Below are positions 37,715 to 45,343 of a DNA stretch of 64,000 nt, piece by piece. The stretch comes from Botrimarina colliarenosi (lineage in GTDB: Bacteria > Planctomycetota > Planctomycetia > Pirellulales > Lacipirellulaceae): contig NZ_SJPR01000002.1 of assembly GCF_007859955.1 (NCBI RefSeq), positions 110,353 through 174,352 on the forward strand, given 5' to 3'. Position numbers and translations under genes: made by a program. How positions within the stretch are numbered: the first letter of the stretch is position 1; the number at the start of each line of letters is the position of its first letter. Under the pieces are notes generated by a model. The model did no database searches, was not told where the DNA came from, and saw nothing but the letters and a program-made list of their open reading frames with translations.

Positions 37715-38266
37715 ATGGGCACAGACAACAACGAGATCGGTGACGCCGAACGTCGCACCCGATTCGTCGAGCTACTGAACGAGAGCCAAAGCCGGCTCTT
37801 CGGATTCCTGTACGCCCACGTCCTGAACATGGCGGATGCCGAAGACCTCAATCAACAAGTGGCGATGGTGCTATGGACCAAGTTCGACCAGTTCGAGCCG
37901 GGGACCGATTTCGGCGCTTGGGCGATGCGGGTAGCCGACTTCACGATCAAGAATTTCCTGCGGGGTAAGCGTCGGAGCAAGGTTTGCTTCAGCGACGAAG
38001 TCATGCAAAGGATCGTTGACCATCACGTGACCACCCCGGCCGAACAGGTTGCCCGTCGGAACGTGGCGTTGCGAGGGTGCCTGCAAAAGATCAAGCCGGA
38101 CGATCGCAGCCTTCTGGAAAAGTGCTACGGGACGAGCGCGTCGATAAAGGAAATCGCCCGCGGGGAAGGCCGCTCGGCGGGCGCTGTTTATACCGCACTC
38201 AACCGTATTCGCCGGGCCCTGCTCGCCTGCATCCAGCGTAGCACCGGCGCGGAGGCCACGGTATGA
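37715..38266 (+). CDS. ECF RNA polymerase sigma factor (planctomycete/verrucomicrobial type)
   Basis: A 183-residue sigma-70 family member from ATG 37715, with sigma2 (ESQSRLFGFLYAHVLNMADA, core-binding) and a sigma4 HTH near the C terminus (ASIKEIARGEGRSAGAVYTAL). It matches the Rhodopirellula/Verrucomicrobium-type ECF group. The ATGA overlap with the FecR-domain gene suggests the latter is its regulator. Upstream at 37666-37674 lies the half-site GCAAGCGTT shared with the LacI operators, which may be chance. The likely targets are the secreted proteins downstream, but that is inference. Confidence 0.85.
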   Translation: MGTDNNEIGDAERRTRFVELLNESQSRLFGFLYAHVLNMADAEDLNQQVAMVLWTKFDQFEPGTDFGAWAMRVADFTIKNFLRGKRRSKVCFSDEVMQRIVDHHVTTPAEQVARRNVALRGCLQKIKPDDRSLLEKCYGTSASIKEIARGEGRSAGAVYTALNRIRRALLACIQRSTGAEATV

Positions 38267-39801
38267 GCAATCACGCCAACAACGCACGCGTCAACGAATT
38301 GATCGACTCCGCTCTCGCCGATGCGATGAGCGAGGCGGGACGGAAGGAACTGGAGCAGTTGCTGCTTGACAGCGACGAAGCCCTAGCGATTTATGCCCAA
38401 CGCTGCCAATTCGAGACGGCGTTGCACTTCGAGATCCGCTCGGCGGCCGCGATGAAACGGGTCGACGCCGCTATCGCCGGCTTAGCAACTCCTCACACGA
38501 CGACCGCCCATGAGACGGCGTTGTCGCAGGATGGTCTGCCTGCATCCTCTGCCGACGAACTACGCCGACGGGAGGAACGCGATCAAGGCCGTCGATTTCG
38601 CCGAACGGCCTCCTACCTGATCGCCGCGACACTACTAACAGGGTTCGGCCTCTGGTTTGCCCAACACCGCACCGCGATCGCAGCCGAGCGGCAGCCTCAG
38701 CCGATTGCGAGGCTCGAGGCGTTGGACAATGCCGAATGGTTTGGCGAGCAGTTGGCGGTCGGGCATCGGTTTGTCGAGGGGGAGTCGGTCTATCTCGCAA
38801 GAGGTTCGGCCCGGATCAGTATGGCCAGCGGGGCGGAGGTGCAGCTCCGAGCGCCTTGCTTCGTCTCGCTCGAAGACGCCATGCTCGTATGCTTGGAGGA
38901 AGGCGATCTAACCGCCCAGGTTGCGGATTGGGCCCACGGTTTTACCGTCGATACCGCCGCCCTGCGGGTCGTGGATCTAGGAACCAAGTTCGCGGTTTCA
39001 ACCAACAATCTTGGCGTCGCTGAAGCCCACGTACTCGACGGCCGGGTGCGGGTTCTTCCGACAGTAAGTAATCCTGATTCGCCAAGAAGCCTGCTGCTCT
39101 CCGGCGGTGAGGCGTTGCGTATCCAGAGCGACTCGCGTGTCTCGACAAAATTGGTGGCTGACCGGGATCGGTTCAATGTCGAACTGAGTGACTTGCCCCC
39201 GTACAAGCCGATCCCCCTCGCGAACACCGGCAAGGGCCTTGATCTCGGAGATGAAGACCCGCATTGGCGCGTCGTTGCTGGGCCCGGTCAATCGCCCAGC
39301 GATTTCCGCCCGCAGTACGCGGTCACGTGTAACGCCGACGATCGTTACCTGGGGAATGATCCCGAGCACTCCCAATGGATCTCGCTATCCAACCCAGTCC
39401 GTCCCGGCGTGCCCGCGAATTCAGAGTTCACCTTCCAAACCCGCTTTGACCTGACCGGTTACGACCTCCGTTCGATTGTCTTGTGCGCGCAGGTGATTGC
39501 CGACAACGGCGTCAAGGCGGTACGCATCAATGGGCAAGCCGTCCCGTTTGATAGCTGGTTCCTCAACGAAAAGGGTCAGGTGTTCAATCGATTCCACGTG
39601 ATCAACATCGCTGAAGGCCTCAAGCAAGGCGACAACCTCGTTGAGTTCGACGTCAGAAACGGCGTCGATCACTACGAAAGCAACGACAACCCGCTGGCCT
39701 TGCGGGTCGAGTGGTGCGCCTATGGCCGGCCAAGCTCAAACCCTTATGGGGCGGGCCAGCCGCTAGCGGATTCTCCCGACTTCGCTTCACCGTCTAGTTA
39801 G
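38263..39801 (+). CDS. FecR-domain anti-sigma-type regulator with a C-terminal jelly-roll-like domain
   Basis: A 512-residue protein. A short cytoplasmic N terminus (about 1-110) is followed by one membrane helix (about 114-132) and a FecR domain (about 170-265, with LVDLGTKFAVSTN and LDGRVRVLP). A C-terminal beta domain (about 394-490) contains AVRINGQAVPFDSW and FHVINIAEGLKQGDNLVEFD, resembling galactose-binding or carbohydrate-binding modules. It should sense something outside the membrane and control the co-encoded sigma factor. The sugar-binding-like tail is unusual for FecR proteins of the iron type and suggests a carbohydrate signal. The start overlaps the sigma gene. Confidence 0.78.
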   Translation: MSNHANNARVNELIDSALADAMSEAGRKELEQLLLDSDEALAIYAQRCQFETALHFEIRSAAAMKRVDAAIAGLATPHTTTAHETALSQDGLPASSADELRRREERDQGRRFRRTASYLIAATLLTGFGLWFAQHRTAIAAERQPQPIARLEALDNAEWFGEQLAVGHRFVEGESVYLARGSARISMASGAEVQLRAPCFVSLEDAMLVCLEEGDLTAQVADWAHGFTVDTAALRVVDLGTKFAVSTNNLGVAEAHVLDGRVRVLPTVSNPDSPRSLLLSGGEALRIQSDSRVSTKLVADRDRFNVELSDLPPYKPIPLANTGKGLDLGDEDPHWRVVAGPGQSPSDFRPQYAVTCNADDRYLGNDPEHSQWISLSNPVRPGVPANSEFTFQTRFDLTGYDLRSIVLCAQVIADNGVKAVRINGQAVPFDSWFLNEKGQVFNRFHVINIAEGLKQGDNLVEFDVRNGVDHYESNDNPLALRVEWCAYGRPSSNPYGAGQPLADSPDFASPSS

Positions 39802-40055
39802 GACTTCGGATCGCTCCCGCTCACTTCACCCTTGTTGAAAGTACAAAGCGGAGAGGAAAGGGCGACAATTTGTCGTCAGGCCTCCCCATAGGACTCATCA
39901 AATAACTTCACGTGCCCCGGCTTAAGGTTGCGTGCGGGTCCGACACGCTCCGTCGATTCGCGAACGTTAGCTGCCGGCGAAGCGACACTCCTCCAATCTC
40001 ACTTCAAATCTGTCAGGCGAAATCCGCCGAACGTCACGCCAAGGAACGTCCCACT

Positions 40056-41048
40056 ATGAAAAATTCTCGTCTGTTTCGCGTAATCCTCAGTCGAGTCGCG
40101 GCCGCCACCGTCGTCGGTGTTTTCTCGCTTGGCTCCGGGGCTGCCGCCCAGGAGACGCTGTACGCCGACTCATTCTCCGGCACCGGCCCGCTGAACGGCG
40201 TCCTCGTTGAATCGGGAGGGCTGCAGAATGGCTCGGTCGCCTGGGGTGCCAGTTCCGCGTTCAACGCCGATGGCACGATCAATGGAGCCGACGAAGGGGG
40301 CGCCTACCTGCCGTTTCAGCCGCTCGTCAACTCGGTCTACACGCTCTCGATGAACGTGACGAACACGACCGATCGGTGGATCGCGCTGGGCTTCACTCGG
40401 GACGCGATCGGCGCACCCGGGGCCAGCGACCTGAACGACCGGATGTCGAACGAGACCGAGGGCATCGCTTGGATGCTGTACCGCAACAATGGCGCCGCGA
40501 ACGCCGTCGAGTCGTTTGCCGGTCTGCGCACCTTAGGGGGACTCGCGCTCGATACGACAGGCCTCGATTTTAATGCGAACAACGAGCTGGAGATTCAGAT
40601 CGACACCACCGGTGACGGCTCGAGCTTCACCGCCGACTGGCGCATCAATGGGGCGTCGCTCCGCAACGAGGTTGTGAACATCCCGGTGACTGACATCAAC
40701 TTCGTCGGGCTTTCTTTCGACAATGCGACCACAGGCGTGCCGACCTTCGATAACTTCTTGCTGACAGGCCCGCTGACGCTGTTCGGTGACGTCGATGGCG
40801 ACGGGGATGTCGACGGCGTCGATTTCGGCTTTATCCGCGACAACCTGTTCCTCGCCGGCGCCCTCCGTACGCAGGGCGACCTTACCGGTGACGGAACCGT
40901 TGACTTCGCTGACTACCGGCAATGGAAGGACGCCGCCGGCCCCGCCCTGGCGAGCCAGTTCACGTTCTCCGTTCCTGAGCCCGCTTCGGTTTTGCTGATG
41001 GTTCTGGTTGGCCTTGGGTCCGTTGGAGGATCGCGTCGGCGTGCGTGA
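40056..41048 (+). CDS. Secreted dockerin-like/PEP-CTERM protein
   Basis: A 330-residue protein from ATG 40056. A signal peptide (to about 31, GAAAQ) is followed by a beta-sandwich region (about 32-240) of concanavalin-like type, opening LYADSFSGTGPLNG. Then come two calcium loops (FGDVDGDGDVDGVDFGFI and QGDLTGDGTVDFADY, about 245-295) and the anchor VPEPASVLLMVLVGLGSVGG plus arginines. The N-terminal beta domain recurs in the protein at 43020. Its function is unknown; it probably binds a glycan on the cell surface. Confidence 0.75.
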   Translation: MKNSRLFRVILSRVAAATVVGVFSLGSGAAAQETLYADSFSGTGPLNGVLVESGGLQNGSVAWGASSAFNADGTINGADEGGAYLPFQPLVNSVYTLSMNVTNTTDRWIALGFTRDAIGAPGASDLNDRMSNETEGIAWMLYRNNGAANAVESFAGLRTLGGLALDTTGLDFNANNELEIQIDTTGDGSSFTADWRINGASLRNEVVNIPVTDINFVGLSFDNATTGVPTFDNFLLTGPLTLFGDVDGDGDVDGVDFGFIRDNLFLAGALRTQGDLTGDGTVDFADYRQWKDAAGPALASQFTFSVPEPASVLLMVLVGLGSVGGSRRRA

Positions 41049-41124
41049 ACGCTCGACGCAACGTGTGACGCACCCGCGGATAACCCGACTCAGCACACTC
41101 AGCAAAACCAAAGGGCGAATCGCC

Positions 41125-42957
41125 ATGAAGTACCTACTACCCGCCGCCGCTCTGGCGTCGCTGCTGGCCGCAGGGCCCGCCGCGATCGCGCAGCCGGCCG
41201 GCTCCTTGCTTTCGATATGGAATCTCGGAGGCGACGGCTCCGGCGCCGGCGACTGGAACACCGCTTCCAACTGGAATCCCGCGTCGGTTCCGGACGTTAT
41301 CAATGAAGATTCCGCCGTCATCAACGGCGGCGGCGTCGCAACCGTCGCGGGGGTTTCCCCGACCGCGGGCGGTCTTGTCCTCGGCCAGAACGCGGGCGAG
41401 TCCGGGACTTTGCGAGTGACGGGTGGGTCGATCGTCTTCGCAGAGGATGTGAATTTCCCGGCGGATGGCAGTCTCCGAGTCGGCCAAGGGGGAACCGGAA
41501 CACTCGAAGTCACGGGCGGTTCGCTCACCGCACTGAGCCTGTCTTCGGCGGGTGAGGCCGGAAGTCTAATCAATCTGTCCGGGACAGCCACCGTGAACGC
41601 CGGCAGTGCGTCGCTCGCCCGCACCACGCGGGTAACCGGACCGGATGTGCAATTCGCGACCACTAACTCGCTGTCGTTGACCGGTACGCATAACCTGATC
41701 GCCGACATCACCGGCCCAAGTCATTCAACCATCGATGTAGGCGCGACGGCGACGCTCGGCGGCGCGCTCAGTGTTGAGTTCAATGGTTACATGCCGTCCA
41801 TCAGCGACACGTGGAACCTGTTTTCGGCGTCGACGGTGAGCGGCGCTTTTAGCGCGATCAACGTCGCCGGCGCCACGTTTGGAGCGGGCCAGGCTTTGAA
41901 TGTTCGCTCGGTTCCCAGTGGCGGCGACACCCTTGTGCAGTTGTTCCTCGAGCAGCAACTCGTCTTGCAAGTGGATCGGGCGACAGGCGTCGTTTCGATC
42001 ACCAACCCGGGCAGCACCGGCGTGGTTCTCGACGGCTACTCGGTCCGGTCGCCCAACGGCTCTCTGTCGCAGGGTGGTTGGAATCCGCTCGCGAGCCAGA
42101 TCGGTTCGGGTTGGACCGAGGCCAATCCCTCCGCCTCCGCGCTGAACGAGATCATCAACGGCTCGAACGCAACGACCATTGGCGGCGGGGTCTCGTTCAA
42201 CCTCGGCGGCGTCTACAACCCGGCCGCTCCGACCGAGTTTGGCGCGCCGTCGGAAGACTTGACCTTCCAATACACGGCGCCCGGGAGTGGAAACATAACC
42301 GCCACGGTCAGCTACACCGGGGCGGGGGTGATCAACGATCTGGTCCTCTATGTCGATCCCTCCACGGGACAAGCGACCCTGCGGAATGCGTCGCCCTTCA
42401 ACGTGGCGATTGAGGCCTACACCATCACCTCCGAGTCCAGCGCACTCGACACAGCGGCGTGGACAAGCCTCGATGATGCGGGCGTCGAAGGGGGAGCTTG
42501 GGTCGAGGCGAACCCGTCCGCCGCACGCGTTTCGGAACTCATGGACAGCGGGATAACCGAGCTCGGTGTGCACCGGTCGTTCGATCTGGGGGGGCTTGTC
42601 AACGGTGGAGCCGAGGACCTGGTGTTCCAGTACCTCTTGGCAGGCGAGGCGGCCGCCCGTACCGGTGTCGTCGTCTACGAAGCGGCCCCGGCGCAGGTGC
42701 TCCTTCCAGGTGACTACAACGATGACGGCACGGTCAACGCTGCCGACTACACCGTCTGGCGCGACGCGCTCGGCACGGCCACGACGCTACCCGGCGACAC
42801 CTCCCCAGGCGGCGTGGCGGCGGTGGACTACACGGTGTGGGCTAGCAACTACGGCGCGACCGCGGCCTTGTCGGTCGCCGTTCCTGAGCCGGGCGCGCTG
42901 GCGGGAATCCTCGCGGGTCTGCTGCTGGCAAGTGGACGTCGTCGCTCAAGGGCGTAG
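41125..42957 (+). CDS. Secreted protein with tandem beta repeats, dockerin-like and PEP-CTERM ends
   Basis: A 610-residue protein from ATG 41125. A signal peptide of about 21 residues (ending AIAQ) precedes a region resembling autotransporter-associated beta repeats (about 25-275, with DWNTASNWNPASVPD). Two copies of a roughly 120-residue beta module follow: residues about 279-405 (from LVLQVDRATG) and 405-525 (from LVLYVDPSTG). The same module pair occurs in the BNR-4 protein at 45340. A dockerin-like repeat (about 530-585) and a VPEPGALAGILAGLLLASG anchor end it. It is extracellular, of unknown role. Confidence 0.72.
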   Translation: MKYLLPAAALASLLAAGPAAIAQPAGSLLSIWNLGGDGSGAGDWNTASNWNPASVPDVINEDSAVINGGGVATVAGVSPTAGGLVLGQNAGESGTLRVTGGSIVFAEDVNFPADGSLRVGQGGTGTLEVTGGSLTALSLSSAGEAGSLINLSGTATVNAGSASLARTTRVTGPDVQFATTNSLSLTGTHNLIADITGPSHSTIDVGATATLGGALSVEFNGYMPSISDTWNLFSASTVSGAFSAINVAGATFGAGQALNVRSVPSGGDTLVQLFLEQQLVLQVDRATGVVSITNPGSTGVVLDGYSVRSPNGSLSQGGWNPLASQIGSGWTEANPSASALNEIINGSNATTIGGGVSFNLGGVYNPAAPTEFGAPSEDLTFQYTAPGSGNITATVSYTGAGVINDLVLYVDPSTGQATLRNASPFNVAIEAYTITSESSALDTAAWTSLDDAGVEGGAWVEANPSAARVSELMDSGITELGVHRSFDLGGLVNGGAEDLVFQYLLAGEAAARTGVVVYEAAPAQVLLPGDYNDDGTVNAADYTVWRDALGTATTLPGDTSPGGVAAVDYTVWASNYGATAALSVAVPEPGALAGILAGLLLASGRRRSRA

Positions 42958-43019
42958 AGGGGCTGAGGATCTTTTAAACGGTTCTGCGATTCTTTCTTTT
43001 CACTTCTGGAGTAGTTCTG

Positions 43020-43790
43020 ATGAGACACCTTCGATTGGCAAGCCTCGTGGCGACGCTTGCCGCCGCCGCTTCTTCCGCTCCGGCCGCGACGCTGCTATCC
43101 GAGTCGTTCGCGGGCGCCGGCGGCGCGCTCAATGGCACGACGGACGACACCGCGGGTGTCGCGTGGCAGTCCGGCCCGGCTTTCCTCGACGACGGCACGA
43201 TCAACCGTGTCGTTGCTGGTGGAGCGAACGGAGAAGCCGCTTTCCTCCCCTTCGTTCCCGCTCCCGGCAACATCTACTCCCTCTCGGCGACCGTCGCCAA
43301 CTCGCAGGGCTCGTGGGTCGCTCTCGGCTTCATGCCGGCGCTCCCGTCGGGTGGCGACTGGACCGTCACGGACTTTAGCGTCCGTCACTCGAACAACGGG
43401 GCCCACGCTTGGATCCTCACTCGCGCCAGCGGCGGCAACGATCAGGAAGCATTCAATGGCCCCGGGACCGCGAACGGCGCCTTCGGTGGCGATATCGCCG
43501 ACCCGAACTCGCCTGTTGATATCGGGATTGTGCTGAATACGGCCGATCCCACTTGGACGGCGGAATACTTCTTCAACGGCGCGTCGCAAGGCGTCTTCAA
43601 CCTTGCCGCGACGGCAAACACCGGCATCGCCGGCATTGGACTGAGCCGCGACCGAAACGACGCGGCGGGCCCCGGCGCCTCGGTCAGCAACCTTGTCCTC
43701 ACCGGAGTCACCGCCGTTCCCGAACCGGCTGCTGCGGGTCTGGCAGCCCTCGCATTGGCGGCCGTGGCGGCCGTTCGGCGTAAGGACTGA
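43020..43790 (+). CDS. Secreted PEP-CTERM protein, paralogue of the protein at 40056
   Basis: A 256-residue protein with a signal peptide (about 1-24), a single beta-sandwich domain (LLSESFAGAGGALNGTTDD, NIYSLSATVANSQGSWVALG) and a VPEPAAAGLAALALAAV anchor followed by arginines. The beta domain aligns with the N-terminal part of the protein at 40056, so the two are paralogues. This one lacks the dockerin-like repeat. It is followed by a strong terminator at 43808-43850. Confidence 0.72.
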   Translation: MRHLRLASLVATLAAAASSAPAATLLSESFAGAGGALNGTTDDTAGVAWQSGPAFLDDGTINRVVAGGANGEAAFLPFVPAPGNIYSLSATVANSQGSWVALGFMPALPSGGDWTVTDFSVRHSNNGAHAWILTRASGGNDQEAFNGPGTANGAFGGDIADPNSPVDIGIVLNTADPTWTAEYFFNGASQGVFNLAATANTGIAGIGLSRDRNDAAGPGASVSNLVLTGVTAVPEPAAAGLAALALAAVAAVRRKD

Positions 43791-43807
43791 CGACAGAAAA
43801 GCTTTGG

Positions 43808-43850
43808 CGCCCCGCCGGTGGTGCTTCTCTGCCGGCGGGGCGTTTCTTCT
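43808..43850 (+). terminator. Rho-independent terminator
   Basis: CGCCCCGCCGG and CCGGCGGGGCG form a perfect 11-bp stem around a 13-base loop, followed by TTTCTTCT. It ends transcription after the PEP-CTERM gene at 43020, just before the DUF1559 gene. Confidence 0.82.
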
Positions 43851-43877
43851 AATCTCTAGCGACGGAATAGCAATAGC

Positions 43878-44867
43878 ATGTCACGCAAGCCCTCGGCCTT
43901 TACGCTCGTCGAGCTTCTGGTGGTCATTGCGATCATCGGGGTGCTGGTCGCCTTGCTGCTGCCAGCGGTCCAAGCGGCCCGCGAGTCGGCCCGCCGCATG
44001 CAGTGCGTGAACCAGATGAAGCAGTTTGGACTGGCGTTCCTCGGCTATGAGGACACCGCGGGTTCGTTCCCAGCGGGCCGTCAGGGTTGCGACAACAACC
44101 TCGTCGCTAAGGAATGCCAGAATCTTGGTAAGGGCCTCGGAGGCGGCGACATGGGCAAGAGTGGGGCCAGCGCCTTCCTGCCGACGCTTCCCTACTTGGA
44201 AGAACAGCAGCTGTTCGACCTCTGGCACATCGATGACGTCGCCATTTGGTACGTCGACCCCTCCAACAATTGGTACCGCAATCCCGATGTCGAGCGGGCG
44301 CTCGCACAGAGTGTGGAGCTTTTCAATTGCCCGAGTGACAACTCTGAGCCGTACGCGCTCTACAAGCATCACGTGCCGACCAGCGGCCGCGCCGACATCC
44401 CCGTGAGGGCGGGGAGCTACGGGCTCTCGATGGGGCCGATCGGTCCGACGACGCCCTTTCCCGGCAACGACGTGAAGTTCGACAACACCGGCATGTTCGT
44501 CTACGGCCGCCGCTTCCGCATCCCTGAGATCACCGACGGCCTTAGCAAGACGTTCTTCACCGGCGAGACGAAGAATGGCCACGACCCGAACAGCTCGAGC
44601 ATTTACTCCAACGGCAACCGCTGCAATCTCATGCGATCAACCTATTTGCCGTTGAACTACCCGGTCGATGTCGGGGCGGTTGTCCAAAACGCCGCCGAAG
44701 CGGGTGGCCCCGGCGGTTTCACCAATTGTACGTTCTCAAGTCCGCATCCCGGTGGAGGGAACTTCCAGTTTGGGGATGGGCACGTGTCATTCCTCACCGA
44801 CGCCATGTCGGATGAGCTGTATCAGGCGATCTCGACGCGCAGTCAGGGCGAGGTCATCGTCGAGTAG
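43878..44867 (+). CDS. DUF1559 pilin-like protein
   Basis: A 329-residue protein with a type IV pilin-like N-terminal methylation segment ([20 protein letters not shown]) and the DUF1559 body typical of planctomycetes, including PGGGNFQFGDGHVSFLTD near the C terminus. These proteins are present in tens to hundreds of copies per planctomycete genome. They are probably pseudopilins of a type II-like export system; no specific role is known. Here it leads a short operon with a lipoprotein and the BNR-4 protein. Confidence 0.85.
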   Translation: MSRKPSAFTLVELLVVIAIIGVLVALLLPAVQAARESARRMQCVNQMKQFGLAFLGYEDTAGSFPAGRQGCDNNLVAKECQNLGKGLGGGDMGKSGASAFLPTLPYLEEQQLFDLWHIDDVAIWYVDPSNNWYRNPDVERALAQSVELFNCPSDNSEPYALYKHHVPTSGRADIPVRAGSYGLSMGPIGPTTPFPGNDVKFDNTGMFVYGRRFRIPEITDGLSKTFFTGETKNGHDPNSSSIYSNGNRCNLMRSTYLPLNYPVDVGAVVQNAAEAGGPGGFTNCTFSSPHPGGGNFQFGDGHVSFLTDAMSDELYQAISTRSQGEVIVE

Positions 44868-44926
44868 GCCGACCTCCGCGGGGCGTTCTCGCGGCGAGAC
44901 AGCGAACTGTACCGAGAAGAGCAAGA

Positions 44927-45343
44927 ATGCAACGGACACTCTACGCACCGGCGCTGCTACTGCTACTGGCCTGCGGCTGCGGAGACGGTCGCCCAACGCG
45001 GGCGCCGGTCGCTGGCCAAGTGCTCATCGATGGCCAGCCCGTCCCTTTCGGGATGGTCAAGTTTGTCCAGCCAGAGACGCGAGCGGCGAGCGGGCGCCTC
45101 GACTCTGAGGGCCGATTCACGTTGTCTTGCTTCGAGAAGAACGACGGCGCCATCCCCGGCGTTCACAAGGTGTCGATTACCGCCACCGAGGGCATCAACG
45201 AGCGGACCACCCGTTGGCACGCTCCCAAGAAGTACGCGAACGAAAACACCTCAGGGATCGAGATCACCATTGACGGCGCGACGGACGACCTCGTCATCGA
45301 CCTAACCTGGGACGGCAAAGGGCCGTTTATCGAAAAGCAATGA
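44927..45343 (+). CDS. Small lipoprotein with carboxypeptidase-regulatory-like beta domain
   Basis: A 138-residue protein with lipobox LLAC (modified cysteine about 16). The mature part is one beta-sandwich of the transthyretin/CarboxypepD-regulatory type common in planctomycete lipoproteins (APVAGQVLIDGQPVPFGMV, ASGRLDSEGRFTL, IPGVHKVSITA). The role is structural or regulatory in the envelope and otherwise unknown. Its stop overlaps the next ATG (ATGA at 45340), so it is coupled to the BNR-4 gene, and the DUF1559 gene lies 59 bases upstream. Confidence 0.7.
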   Translation: MQRTLYAPALLLLLACGCGDGRPTRAPVAGQVLIDGQPVPFGMVKFVQPETRAASGRLDSEGRFTLSCFEKNDGAIPGVHKVSITATEGINERTTRWHAPKKYANENTSGIEITIDGATDDLVIDLTWDGKGPFIEKQ

